Notes: generated by a model from the letters alone, not told the origin. A stretch of DNA of 64,000 nucleotides from Chloroflexota bacterium (GCA_902812455.1 CADDZH010000004.1:1-64000); one strand, 5' to 3'. Shown: positions 16,809 to 25,471, numbered from the stretch's first letter. A program made the numbers and translations.

Positions 16809-16837
16809 ATTATAGTCACATCTTGAAGCGATTACAA
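16809..16837 (-). promoter_or_regulatory. Promoter of riboswitch 5
   Basis: On the minus strand TTGTAA (16837-16832) and a perfect TATAAT (16814-16809) are 17 bp apart. It sits in the short gap after the 316-aa gene. Confidence 0.8.
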
Positions 16838-16864
16838 GAGGGGTGCTAGGCATCATCTTCTTTC

Positions 16865-17815
16865 TCAACGTTTCCTTAGAGATGCGGTGGCCAGCCTCAT
16901 GACGCGTTCAGCATGTTCTTGCGGGATGAGCACATGCACTGCTGTGGTCACTCCAAGATGTTCCAGGGTGCATTGCAGTTCTACCCCACGCTGCCGGGAG
17001 GCCAGGCTGACCGTTTGCAACCGCTCGAGCGGCAACAGCATGGCGTCGTTTCCATACGTCGCCTGTCCCCGTACAACGCGCCTGGCCTCCCTCACCAGTA
17101 GTAATTGCCGATCGGTACGAACCAATACCAACGAAGGTTGTTCGTGTGCACCAATGCTCAAGCGTTGCCACCACCTGCTCTCATCTTTTGCCGGCACACC
17201 GAGCCACTCGCGCACCAGCTCACCAGTCACCAGGTAGCGCATCACCATATTTTGCCGTTTCAACTCCAGACCCTTAAGAGCCAGGTACCACTCTTGCAGT
17301 GAGTGGTCTCGCTCGCGTTTGGCCTTTTCGTCGGGCCGCACTGCAGAGGGAAGTGGCAGGCCATCGATTACCGCCCGTATGTATGCGACAACCGCCAGGA
17401 ACGCGTCTGTGGCGATCCCGCTATACGGAATGGTGACGCGCTCTAGGCCGTGCGTGGTTGCCATGGCAAGCGTGAGAGCGCAGTCGAGGATGTAGGAGCG
17501 CAACTCGAAGTGTATGGTGCGATCAAGCGGGCAGGAGGCAAGGAGGTATCCTCTGCTGGCCGTGGCGGTCAAGGGATCGGTGGGATCCTCGACAACCAGG
17601 ATGCGCTGTGCCGTCAGGACAAAGGCCCGCCTTGGTCGTTGGATCCGTTTCCACCACGTGAACCACGACCTGCTCTCGATGAACGCATCCTCAACCTGAG
17701 GGATGTAGATCGTTGTCAAAACGGTTTCATCGTGTGTAAGATGCTGTTGTGCTACCTCGGCCAAGGGCTCAGTGAGATAGCGGAAAGGGTCGCTCTTTGT
17801 CATGGTTATGGGCAA
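16865..17815 (-). CDS. Protein with two PH-like domains, under riboswitch 6
   Basis: The 316-aa soluble protein appears to hold two bacterial PH-like modules (about residues 20-150 and 185-310), with AFVLTAQRILVVED in the first and LVLVRTDRQLLLVRE in the second. These echo LFLVTDRQVLWLRD in the PPase-like fusion at 9.7-11.4 kb, so the two are probably paralogous. Start: TTG at 17815 or ATG at 17803. The only good ribosome-site match, GGTAGAGG, lies in the 3' arm of the riboswitch terminator, and a five-codon ORF (MPYCP) ends just before the ATG. Terminator folding would then also hide the ribosome site. The function is unknown. Confidence 0.72.
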   Translation of the reverse strand: MPITMTKSDPFRYLTEPLAEVAQQHLTHDETVLTTIYIPQVEDAFIESRSWFTWWKRIQRPRRAFVLTAQRILVVEDPTDPLTATASRGYLLASCPLDRTIHFELRSYILDCALTLAMATTHGLERVTIPYSGIATDAFLAVVAYIRAVIDGLPLPSAVRPDEKAKRERDHSLQEWYLALKGLELKRQNMVMRYLVTGELVREWLGVPAKDESRWWQRLSIGAHEQPSLVLVRTDRQLLLVREARRVVRGQATYGNDAMLLPLERLQTVSLASRQRGVELQCTLEHLGVTTAVHVLIPQEHAERVMRLATASLRKR

Positions 17816-17824
17816 TAGGGCATG

Positions 17825-17910
17825 AAAAAACCTCTACCAGCCGGGTCAATCCTGCTCTTCGGTGGTAGAGGCTATTAGCGCATAGCGCGTTAGGCGAGCC
17901 TCATCGCCAT
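17825..17910 (-). promoter_or_regulatory. Fluoride riboswitch 6 with terminator, upstream of PH-like protein
   Basis: On the minus strand GGCGATGAGGCTCGCC (17908-17893), TAAC, a perfect GCGC/GCGC hairpin and GCTAATAGCCTCTACC form the aptamer. The pseudoknot arms are GAGGC and GCCTC, a compensated change from GAAGC/GCTTC. CCTCTACC pairs with GGTAGAGG before six Ts (17830-17825). Confidence 0.9.
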
Positions 17911-17946
17911 AAAATGGAGACGACATTCAGCCTCTCCTTTCAAAGG

Positions 17947-17976
17947 ATTGTACTCATATCGATCACTTCCTGTCAA
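17947..17976 (-). promoter_or_regulatory. Promoter of riboswitch 6
   Basis: On the minus strand TTGACA (17976-17971) and TACAAT (17952-17947) are 18 bp apart. Transcription should start about 30 nt before the aptamer. Confidence 0.8.
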
Positions 17977-18002
17977 GCCGAACAGTTCAAGTGTTCGAGG
18001 GC

Positions 18003-18135
18003 CACCACCATCCTTGACATATACAGCCAGGAGTACTTATACCACCTTTAGGCGAAGGAACCGGCCTTGCGATGAAGCTCGCATAATGCCATACGGCCTC
18101 TTTACCACACGCTACGGCATCTTCTGATTCCTGTT
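18003..18135 (+). pseudogene. Decayed copy of the riboswitch 4-MFS locus
   Basis: Positions 18003-18095 match 13461-13552 closely: the TTGACA promoter, TTTAGGCGAAG, CCTTGCGATGAAGCTCGC and ATAATGCC. After ATACGGC the match jumps to the MFS gene: 18092-18133 resembles 14685-14726 (CTCTTTACCACA, GCTACGGC, TTCTG, TTCCTG) with a few substitutions, including a stop codon TGA where the MFS has TGG. About 1.1 kb is thus missing between the aptamer and the MFS codons, and the join falls at a shared ACGGC/ATGGC. The second half of the aptamer and the terminator are lost, so fluoride sensing should be too. The promoter may still fire toward the DapA-like gene. Confidence 0.75.
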
Positions 18136-18237
18136 CGCAAAAACTTAATGCCTGGTAGTATTGTGCCTGGCACGATGATATAATGCCGGTATTGAGAGGC
18201 GCAAATAAAGAATTGGATGCAGGGGGCACACAGCGTT

Positions 18238-19161
18238 ATGACAGAGATCATATTCAGGGGTATTTATCCTCCCGTTCCCACCTTTTTTGATCAGTGGGAA
18301 GACCTTGACCTCAGGACGTTTCAGCGGCATATTTCGCGGCTGGCGGGGAGCGGGATTGCCGGATATGTGCTGATGGGGTCGAATGGCGAAGCGGTTCACT
18401 TGAGCAGCGATGAACGAGGCAGGCTCATTGAGACTGCGCGCGAGGCGGCAGGCCTGGACGTGCAGATTCTCGCGGGGTGTGGCGAGCAATCGACCCGGGC
18501 TACGATCATCAATTGCGAGCAGGCGGCGCGCTGTGGGGCTGATGCAGCGCTTGTCCTGCCGCCTTTTTACTACAAAGGGCAGATGGATGCTCACGCGCTG
18601 ATTACTCATTACCAGGCGATAGCCAGTCGCAGCCCGATCCCGGTTGTGATCTATAATATGCCTGCCAATACGGCGGGTCTCGATCTCGATGCCGCAACGA
18701 CCTGTACAATTGCCGCGCATCCTAACATTGCTGGTATCAAGGACAGCGCGGGGAATATGGCAAAGCTGGCCCAGATTATCGCGACTATGTCAGAGGAAGG
18801 TGGTGATCGGCGGGCGCGGCAATTCAGCGTCCTGGCGGGAAGCGCCGGGTACCTCTTGCCGGCCCTCTCTGTAGGAGCGGTGGGAGCAGTTGCCGCGCTT
18901 GCCAACGTCTTTCCACGCGAAGTTTGCCGCGTCCAGGAACTGTTCGAGGCCGGCAGGCTGGAAGAGGCTCGCGTGCTACAGGGGCAGCTTGTTCCTGCGA
19001 ATGCCGCCGTTACCACAATCTACGGCGTCCCTGGACTCAAAGCAGCCCTTGAGCTGACGGCGGGATATGGCGGCCCTCCTCGCTCTCCTTTACAGGTATT
19101 GAGCGGGCAAGGACGCCACCACCTTGCAGAGCTGCTCAGTTATGTGCGCCCACTTGAATAG
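18238..19161 (+). CDS. DapA-family (dihydrodipicolinate synthase-like) aldolase
   Basis: This 307-aa TIM-barrel lyase has GSNGEAVHLS (the pyruvate-binding loop), Tyr139 in VIYNMPANTAG and the Schiff-base Lys168 in AGIKDSAGN. The family includes DapA, N-acetylneuraminate lyase and keto-acid aldolases; the exact substrate cannot be told. ATG at 18238 has AGGGGG upstream and matches the family start (MTEIIFRGIYPP); ATG at 18217 is an alternative. No lysine-pathway genes are adjacent. Its upstream region is the decayed riboswitch copy. Confidence 0.88.
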   Translation: MTEIIFRGIYPPVPTFFDQWEDLDLRTFQRHISRLAGSGIAGYVLMGSNGEAVHLSSDERGRLIETAREAAGLDVQILAGCGEQSTRATIINCEQAARCGADAALVLPPFYYKGQMDAHALITHYQAIASRSPIPVVIYNMPANTAGLDLDAATTCTIAAHPNIAGIKDSAGNMAKLAQIIATMSEEGGDRRARQFSVLAGSAGYLLPALSVGAVGAVAALANVFPREVCRVQELFEAGRLEEARVLQGQLVPANAAVTTIYGVPGLKAALELTAGYGGPPRSPLQVLSGQGRHHLAELLSYVRPLE

Positions 19162-19162
19162 C

Positions 19163-20065
19163 TTAGTCCGGGCGATAGGCGTAGGGGCCTATCAGGAGGG
19201 CTAAAGGTGATTGACTGACCGAGTGGTAGCCTGAAGAGGTGACAGTAAAAGTCTGGTAGCCGGCAAGAGCCTCGTCGCTACAATTGGACTGGGTACACCA
19301 GTACAGCTCGACCGCGCCCTGTGCAGCAACTTTGTATGTTTCAGAGAAGTAGCCGTAGCGATCTTGTATGATAGCGAGCGGTGAACTGGTCTTGGCCAGA
19401 GTGCCATCGACGTACCATTTGCTCTCTGCAAACCCTGAAGGAGCGCTTGAGGAGATGTGAAAACTGGCATAGATTGTCTGGCCCACAGTAAATGTATTTG
19501 ACAAGGTGGTAGGTTGAGCAGTATTGCTATCTACTGCGCTGGCCATCTCTAAATTAGAGAGGTTAGCTGCGGCGGTCGAGTCAATGGAGTTGCCTGAAGG
19601 GGACTGTCCTGGGGGAGTGGTAGGCGTAGCTGTGGCATTGTTCGCAGCGCTTTTTCCAATTTCGACTGCAGCGACAATAGCGCCAACACAGAGAAGGGCA
19701 ACGACGAGGAGCACGAGACCAACGATCAAGCCAACCCTGCTGCGGCGTTTTGGTTGCTGTGGGGGAGCGCCAAAGCCACCTGGTTGAGGTGGCGGCGCGT
19801 ATTGGTACTGCGGTGGAGGCGGAGGCGGTGCACCGTACTGAGTTTGTGGCGAGGGCACAGGGCTGCCATAGGTATAGTTATCAGGTGGCGGGGCGTACTG
19901 TGCTGGCCCGGCTCCACTATAGGGACCTGAGGGTGCTGCAAGGACTGTCGGGTCATACTGTGATGGGCTTCCAGGGCTTGCCGCATTATAAGGGGTGGGT
20001 GCTCCACATCTGGGGCATGTTTGAACTCCTGGTGGCAAATTTGCTCCACACGAATTGCAATTCAT
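19163..20065 (-). CDS. Zinc-ribbon, Pro-rich, single-helix membrane protein
   Basis: The N-terminus carries CNSCGAN and CPRCGAP, a zinc ribbon in the cytoplasm. A Pro/Gln/Tyr-rich stretch (about residues 25-105), one membrane helix (about 112-135), a Thr/Pro linker and an external domain of about 130 residues follow. The external part (DRYGYFSETYKV, VELYWCTQSNC) looks like a beta-sandwich. Such proteins are abundant in Ktedonobacteria-like genomes, and their function is not known. Its end lies 1 bp from the convergent aldolase gene. Confidence 0.75.
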   Translation of the reverse strand: MNCNSCGANLPPGVQTCPRCGAPTPYNAASPGSPSQYDPTVLAAPSGPYSGAGPAQYAPPPDNYTYGSPVPSPQTQYGAPPPPPPQYQYAPPPQPGGFGAPPQQPKRRSRVGLIVGLVLLVVALLCVGAIVAAVEIGKSAANNATATPTTPPGQSPSGNSIDSTAAANLSNLEMASAVDSNTAQPTTLSNTFTVGQTIYASFHISSSAPSGFAESKWYVDGTLAKTSSPLAIIQDRYGYFSETYKVAAQGAVELYWCTQSNCSDEALAGYQTFTVTSSGYHSVSQSPLALLIGPYAYRPD

Positions 20066-20108
20066 AGCTTCTCCTGACTAGGGTAAATAATTATTGCTCT
20101 TTTTCTCA

Positions 20109-20136
20109 GTATAATTGCAAGAGCAAGAAGCTCAAG
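20109..20136 (-). promoter_or_regulatory. Promoter of the zinc-ribbon protein gene
   Basis: On the minus strand TTGAGC (20136-20131) and TATACT (20114-20109) are 16 bp apart. The rest of the 297-bp gap holds repeated TTTTTCACTTTTT tracts near 20190-20230. Confidence 0.5.
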
Positions 20137-20269
20137 AGGGCTATAGCATAGCATGTCTCGTTGAGTTTGCCAAGAGGAAAAACTGTTCACTTTTTCACTT
20201 TTTGGAGGTTATTTTTTCACTTTTTCTAATTCTATGGGCCGGTGCTGTTCCGGCATGCTGACCCATTAC

Positions 20270-20299
20270 TTGACAGCGTAAGCCAGGTCTATCTACAAT
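20270..20299 (+). promoter_or_regulatory. Promoter of the GAF histidine kinase gene
   Basis: TTGACA (20270-20275) and TACAAT (20294-20299) are 18 bp apart, about 60 bp before the GTG start. Confidence 0.7.
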
Positions 20300-20362
20300 T
20301 ACAAATCAGATAGGTGATGATCTATCCCCTTGTGGAAGAGTAGGAAGTAAGGCAGGGAAAAG

Positions 20363-22531
20363 GTGAGACTTGGGAGCGAAGTGCAGCGGGTGCTGGCGCA
20401 GCATGCGGCCAGATTGCGTGCCTGCTTACAACATGTCACCGGCGATAGGGAAGGACCGGAAGAAGGGAGCGATGCCTGGCTTCTGCTCAATGCCCTCACC
20501 GGCAAAAGTGACCTCGCACTCTCTACACGCTTTGAGCAATCGGGTCGCTGGCTGGCAGAACATGATGGAAAGCTAGATGTGCGGCTGCAGGGCTTGCAGC
20601 GCTATATTGACGCGCTTATCTCCGAATTGAAAGACCTGTTTGCTCAAGTTCCTCTTGCGAAAGAAGAGGACAGACCTCACCTGCTGTTAGAAGCTATCTC
20701 CTACCTTTATGAATTGCAATCGACCTGTGTGCAGGCCCTGACTCGTGGGTATCAGGGTGTTATAGACCAGGCCTCGATTGAACAACTAGAGTTGATGCAA
20801 CAGTTGGAGCAGCGTTTTGTGGCTCTACAGCGCATCAATGGAGTGAGCAATTCTTCGATGGACCTGGATCAAACGCTGGAAATAATCACGAAAGTCGTTG
20901 CAGAAGAACTGCGTGCGGAACTTTGCTCTATCTTCTTTTATGATGAGCTCCAGCGTATGCTGACGCTGCGGGCGACAAATGGGCCGCGTCCCTGGGGTGG
21001 GCTGCACTTTACCCTGCGTCTTGATGAGGGGTATAGCGGATGGGTAGCCGACCAGGGGCGTCCTTTGCTGGTACAGGATGCCCTTAGCGACCCGCGCTTC
21101 GCAGTCGAAGCCCGTGCCTACGATAGCGAATATCGCGGGCTGCTGGCGGCGCCGATCATCTTTTTTGGGGACACGGAGCGGCTGATTGGCGTGATCAGTG
21201 TGCAATCAACCGAGGCACGAGATTTTACGAGCCAGGAACGCATTTTTGTGGAAGTGGTAGCTGGCATTATCGCGATCAATGTTGAAAATGGGCGCCTGCA
21301 CGAGCAGACAGATGAACAACTGCGGCGTAAAGTTCACGAGCTTGCCACGATTCACCGTGTTTCTTCGATCATCGCCTCGACACTGAACCTGAATGAGGTG
21401 CTGCAAATTATCGCAACGCAGGCCGTCCATCTGTCAGGCGCAGAGCGGTCATGCATTTTCGAGCTGGATGCGGATAGGCAGCATTTGCACGTTGTTGCGC
21501 ATCATGGACTGGATGATACCGCTGTGCGGGGAATGCACCTGCAGGTTGGGCAATGTTGCGCGGGCAGGACGGTCGAAAGCGGGCTTCCAACTACGGCTGT
21601 GGACTGTTGCCAGGAAGATAAAGGCTGCTTTATTGCTCATGATCCTGGTGTCTCTCCTGAAATTCACTCTACCTTATGCGTGCCTTTGCAGGTCAAGCAG
21701 AAGGTGCTTGGCTGCATCTGCATCTATAGTAGCCATCGCCACCTGCTTTCAGACGAACAGATGCAATTAGTGATTACCTTTGCCAATGAGGCAGCCATCG
21801 CTATAGAGAACGCGCGTTTGTATGAAGAGACAAGGCAAGGACTGGAGCTAAAATCGGCTTTATTGCGCGAGCTGCATCATCGCGTCAAGAACAATCTGGC
21901 TACGGTTGCCGGCATACTTTCATTGCAGCGGAGGCGAACCAGGTCGCTTGAGGCGCGCGATACGCTTGCCGAGAGCGTTAACAGGGTACAGGGTTTAGCG
22001 GCTACCCATGATTTGCTCTCACATGAGGATGTGAGCGAAGCGCGCGTCGATGACATTGCCCGCAAGATTGTGGGAGTGGCCAATGCCAATTTGCGCCCGC
22101 CTGAGACACAGATTACCTTTGTGGTAGAGCCTTGCCCGGTCGTGATTCCATCGCGTGCCGTGACCATTCTGGCGCTTGTGCTGAATGAGATGGTTTCAAA
22201 CGCGATAAAGCACGGTATGGCGGGCGTGACAGAAGGGACGGTGACCATTCGGGGGTACGAGGAGGATGGTATGGTTGTTGTCCAGGTGATCGATACAGGA
22301 GCCGGGCAGAAGAGGTGGGAAGCGTTGGAAGAAGAGAACAGCGAGGGCTTAGGGGTCTCTCTGATCAAAAATCTTATCGGCGATCTCGGTGGCCACTACA
22401 GATTGCGACGAGACGAGACGACAGCGCAAACCGTGGCAGAAGTACGATTTCCGCTTGCGAGGCGCCGTAGCCAGGTAGCGCGCAGGGCGGGGACAACGGT
22501 CTATACGCAACCGGCAGAGGTGGCTGAGTAA
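20363..22531 (+). CDS. Soluble GAF-GAF histidine kinase (HisKA_2 type)
   Basis: An N-terminal helical region of about 170 residues is followed by two GAF domains (about 175-310 and 330-485). A HisKA_2 dimerisation domain has its phospho-acceptor in LHHRVKNNLATVAGIL. The ATP-binding domain shows EMVSNAIKHG, VIDTGAG and GLGVSLIKNLIG. There are no membrane helices, so it probably senses a cytoplasmic ligand or redox cue; the second GAF has several Cys (QVGQCCAG, DCCQEDKGC) that could bind a cofactor. GTG at 20363 follows GCAGGGA. The response regulator 57 bp downstream is its likely partner. Confidence 0.9.
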   Translation: MRLGSEVQRVLAQHAARLRACLQHVTGDREGPEEGSDAWLLLNALTGKSDLALSTRFEQSGRWLAEHDGKLDVRLQGLQRYIDALISELKDLFAQVPLAKEEDRPHLLLEAISYLYELQSTCVQALTRGYQGVIDQASIEQLELMQQLEQRFVALQRINGVSNSSMDLDQTLEIITKVVAEELRAELCSIFFYDELQRMLTLRATNGPRPWGGLHFTLRLDEGYSGWVADQGRPLLVQDALSDPRFAVEARAYDSEYRGLLAAPIIFFGDTERLIGVISVQSTEARDFTSQERIFVEVVAGIIAINVENGRLHEQTDEQLRRKVHELATIHRVSSIIASTLNLNEVLQIIATQAVHLSGAERSCIFELDADRQHLHVVAHHGLDDTAVRGMHLQVGQCCAGRTVESGLPTTAVDCCQEDKGCFIAHDPGVSPEIHSTLCVPLQVKQKVLGCICIYSSHRHLLSDEQMQLVITFANEAAIAIENARLYEETRQGLELKSALLRELHHRVKNNLATVAGILSLQRRRTRSLEARDTLAESVNRVQGLAATHDLLSHEDVSEARVDDIARKIVGVANANLRPPETQITFVVEPCPVVIPSRAVTILALVLNEMVSNAIKHGMAGVTEGTVTIRGYEEDGMVVVQVIDTGAGQKRWEALEEENSEGLGVSLIKNLIGDLGGHYRLRRDETTAQTVAEVRFPLARRRSQVARRAGTTVYTQPAEVAE

Positions 22532-22588
22532 GCACCCTATGGGGGATAAAGACCTGGAAGGCAAGGATGCCCGAAGGAGAGAAATAAC

Positions 22589-23071
22589 GTGGACGAAATG
22601 CAGCAAAAGTCAAGGATACTGGTGGTAGAAGACGAGGCCGATATTCAGATTGTATTATGCGTGTATTTGAAATATGCGGGTTTTGAGGTTCGAGGGGTTA
22701 GTAATGGGCAGGAGGCGATCCATGCTATAGCGGAGTTCAATCCGCAGCTTATCGTGTTAGATATGATGATGCAGCCGGTGGATGGATGGGAGGTGCTCAA
22801 CTGGCTGCAGGCTAACCCACATACCGCCCCTATAGCGGTGATTGTATTGACGGCGTTGAGTCATATTGCGCACCAGGTTCACGGGCTTGAGGAGGGTGCT
22901 GTTGAGTATATAACCAAACCGGTACAGCCATCTAAACTGGTGGAGCGGATTCGTGCTATCCTCTCGCTCAGCGAGGAGCAGCGCGGGCTTTTGAGGCATA
23001 GGCGAATGGAGGAGCAGCGCAAGGTGCTAGACAGTCTTTATGCGCCTCAACCCGATGAGTTTATTTATTAA
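22589..23071 (+). CDS. Single-domain response regulator
   Basis: The 160-aa protein is a receiver domain with no output domain. It shows VVEDEAD (acidic pocket), the phospho-acceptor Asp in LIVLDMMMQP, Thr in IVLTALS and Lys in YITKPVQP. A charged helical tail of about 35 residues follows. It lies just after the GAF histidine kinase and should receive its phosphate, then act by protein contact. GTG at 22589 has AAGGAGAG upstream. Confidence 0.9.
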   Translation: MDEMQQKSRILVVEDEADIQIVLCVYLKYAGFEVRGVSNGQEAIHAIAEFNPQLIVLDMMMQPVDGWEVLNWLQANPHTAPIAVIVLTALSHIAHQVHGLEEGAVEYITKPVQPSKLVERIRAILSLSEEQRGLLRHRRMEEQRKVLDSLYAPQPDEFIY

Positions 23072-23083
23072 CTCAAAAGGGGA

Positions 23084-24121
23084 CTAGAGTGGATTGCCGC
23101 ATCTGGTACAGAAGCGGTTGCTAATCTGATTGGTTTCGGAGCAGACACGACATTGTTTGAGAGGGAAACCGCATCTGGTACAAAAGCGCATGTTGGGTTT
23201 ATTGAGATAGCGGCACTTGGGGCAGGGGTAGAGAGGCATAGTAGCGGCCCGGCTGAGATCAGTTTCAGTTTCTTTGCGTGTGCGTGCGATGTGTTCGAGC
23301 GCCTCGCCCATCTCCCTGGCTCGTTGATAGCGTTGTGAGGGATGTTTCCTCAAAGCTGTCTGGATGACCTGAGCTACTGCTGCATCTATGTGCGGGTTGA
23401 TGGTAGAGGGGTGAGGGGGTATTTCATAGATGTGGCTATGGGCTAGAGCAGGGTAGTTATCGGCCAGAAAGGGGAGACGGCCGGTGAGAGCCTCAAAGAG
23501 TATCACACCGAGGGCATAGATATCTGCTCGCCCGTCAACGGGTTCCCCACGGCATTGTTCTGGGGACATATATTCGGGTGTTCCCACGCCGGCTCCCTGC
23601 CGGGTCAATTGCCGCGTTTCGGCGAGGAGTTTTGCGATGCCAAAATCAGAGAGGATGGGCCGGCCTGAGCGATCCAGGAGCACGTTAACGGGTTTGACAT
23701 CACGATGAATAACGCCGTTATCATGCGCGTAGTCAAGAGCGTTGGCGAGCTGGACAAAGATGGGGGCCGCTTCTACGATATCCATTGTCCTACCGAGGCT
23801 TTGCAACTGGTCGAGACGCTGCCTGAGGGTGCCCCCATTGACAAATTGCATCACGATATAGAGATGCCCGTTGTATTCGCCTGTATCGTGAACGGTGACA
23901 ATATTCGGATGGGACAGGCGGGCAACGAGAAGCGCTTCTCGCTTGAAGCGTTCAACAAAATTGTGGTCGGTAGCAAACCAGGGGGCAAGAACCTTGACAG
24001 CGACCTCGCGTTCAAGGTTCTCCTGGTATGCTTTGTAGACACGGGCCATGCCACCCTGACCAAGCGGGGCCAGGATTTTATAGTTTCCAAGCGTCAGGCC
24101 AATAAGATCGTCTCGTTGCAC
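23084..24121 (-). CDS. Ser/Thr protein kinase with C-terminal double zinc ribbon
   Basis: The kinase domain (about residues 12-275) shows GQGGMARVYKA, AVKVL, HRDVKPVNVLL, SDFGIAK and GTPEYMSPEQC, all needed for activity. Residues about 295-345 hold paired CPKC/CTRC and CRVC/CTRC zinc ribbons. There is no membrane helix, unlike PknB-type kinases, so it is cytoplasmic. It converges on the response regulator gene with a 12-bp gap and reads the same way as the FHA gene upstream (87 bp away), which suggests a kinase-FHA signalling unit. Confidence 0.93.
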   Translation of the reverse strand: MQRDDLIGLTLGNYKILAPLGQGGMARVYKAYQENLEREVAVKVLAPWFATDHNFVERFKREALLVARLSHPNIVTVHDTGEYNGHLYIVMQFVNGGTLRQRLDQLQSLGRTMDIVEAAPIFVQLANALDYAHDNGVIHRDVKPVNVLLDRSGRPILSDFGIAKLLAETRQLTRQGAGVGTPEYMSPEQCRGEPVDGRADIYALGVILFEALTGRLPFLADNYPALAHSHIYEIPPHPSTINPHIDAAVAQVIQTALRKHPSQRYQRAREMGEALEHIARTRKETETDLSRAATMPLYPCPKCRYLNKPNMRFCTRCGFPLKQCRVCSETNQISNRFCTRCGNPL

Positions 24122-24208
24122 GCTAGCTCATGGGCAAGGAGCGGTTGCAGGTGCTTTTGCTCTGTGCCCACCTCCCCAGGATATAGGAACGATGAAACAA
24201 GCTTCAGG

Positions 24209-25471
24209 CTAGCGCTTGTTGAAGACGAGCACGGTCTGGCCGAGCTGGATTCTATCTCCATCCTGGAGGGGATATGTCTGATACTTGTTGACTACCTGGC
24301 CATTGACCCTCGTTCCATTGGCGCTCCCCTCATCTTTCAGAGCGTAGACGCCGTTGCCCATATTGATGATCTTGGCGTGCAGGCGCGAGACAGCCAGGTC
24401 TTCCAGGAAGATATCGCTTTCGCGGCTGCGCCCGATGCTCAATTCGTTCTTGCGCATTTCGTAGACGCGCCCAGGGTCTTTGCCCTCTTCGATGCGCACA
24501 AAGCCGGTGGTGCCCGGTGAGCCGGTAGGGCGCAGCATGGTTTTATCGTTGTCGGCGCCCAGCATGGTGGCCTGGGCCTGATCAGGCGTCATTGCGGGCG
24601 TGCCGGCCCCGGCTCCTGCCTGCTGCCAGGGAGGCATAGCGGCGTTGCCGGCAGGCGCGGAAGAAGCGGGAGCAAATGGTTGGGAAGGCTGGCCCCAGGC
24701 TCCCTGTGACTGCGCCCAGGGATTATTGGCAGGTGGCTGGCCCCAGGATGGGCTGGAACCCCCTGTGTTGTAGGCCGAGGGGGGCTGTTGTGGTTGAGCA
24801 GGAGGATTACCCTGCGCGCCCCAGGCTGGTGCCCCTTGCTGTAAAGGAGCAGGCTGCTGTGGAAATGCGGTGGCATCCCAGGGTGTCTGGCCTCCTGGTG
24901 GGGTATTTCCTGCCTGCTGGGCAGCAGCAGGCGTGCCCCAGGAACTACCAGATGAGGGCTGGGCAGTGGAAGGAGCGCCCCAGCCCGGCTGCTGAGCGGG
25001 AGTACCCCAGCCAGCTTGCTGTTGTGAGGCAGCAGGCGTACCCCAACCTTGCTGCTGGGGAGAAGATGCGCCCCAGGGGTTGGCCGGTGCTTGTTGGGCT
25101 GGCGAGGGAGCGCCCCAGCCTTGCTGCTGGGGGGAAGAAGGAGCGCCCCAACCTTGTTGTTGACCTGAAGAGGGAGCGCCCCAACCTCCTTGTTGCTGGG
25201 CCCCGGATGGAGCTCCCCAGGCGCCCGCTTGTGGCTGCCCCCACTGGTTATCTGCACCGCCCCCCATGGCCTGCTGATTCCATCCTCCTGGCATACCCTG
25301 CTGCCAATCTGAAGTACCGCTGCCCGCGGCGCTCCCCTTCTTCTTTCCGGTATTGCGGAAGAGAAAAATGGCTGCCGCCAGGATAATTACCGCCAGCACC
25401 AGGGCTGCGACGATAATCGTACTTGTGCTTGTGATAGACGAAAAAAGACCCAAAACAAGAAAGTCTTTCAT
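24209..25471 (-). CDS. Membrane-anchored FHA protein with WGAP-Gln repeats
   Basis: One N-terminal membrane helix (about residues 15-37) is followed by about 270 residues of low-complexity repeats of the type QQQGWGAPS. A C-terminal FHA domain follows (about 325-418) with IGRSRESDIFLED, VSRLHAKI and GSANGTRVNG, the residues that bind phospho-Thr. It should dock phosphorylated proteins or kinases at the membrane. ATG at 25471 follows AGAGGGG; the upstream GTG at 25480 is too close to that site. It is flanked by two Ser/Thr kinase genes on the same strand. Confidence 0.88.
   Translation of the reverse strand: MKDFLVLGLFSSITSTSTIIVAALVLAVIILAAAIFLFRNTGKKKGSAAGSGTSDWQQGMPGGWNQQAMGGGADNQWGQPQAGAWGAPSGAQQQGGWGAPSSGQQQGWGAPSSPQQQGWGAPSPAQQAPANPWGASSPQQQGWGTPAASQQQAGWGTPAQQPGWGAPSTAQPSSGSSWGTPAAAQQAGNTPPGGQTPWDATAFPQQPAPLQQGAPAWGAQGNPPAQPQQPPSAYNTGGSSPSWGQPPANNPWAQSQGAWGQPSQPFAPASSAPAGNAAMPPWQQAGAGAGTPAMTPDQAQATMLGADNDKTMLRPTGSPGTTGFVRIEEGKDPGRVYEMRKNELSIGRSRESDIFLEDLAVSRLHAKIINMGNGVYALKDEGSANGTRVNGQVVNKYQTYPLQDGDRIQLGQTVLVFNKR

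Noticed and set aside
24920..25220. CRISPR-like array
   Set aside because: The spaced repeats are codon repeats of the FHA protein linker, in frame and of uneven spacing.
24589..25386. Open frames on both strands within the FHA gene
   Set aside because: They arise from the low-complexity WGAP-Gln repeats.
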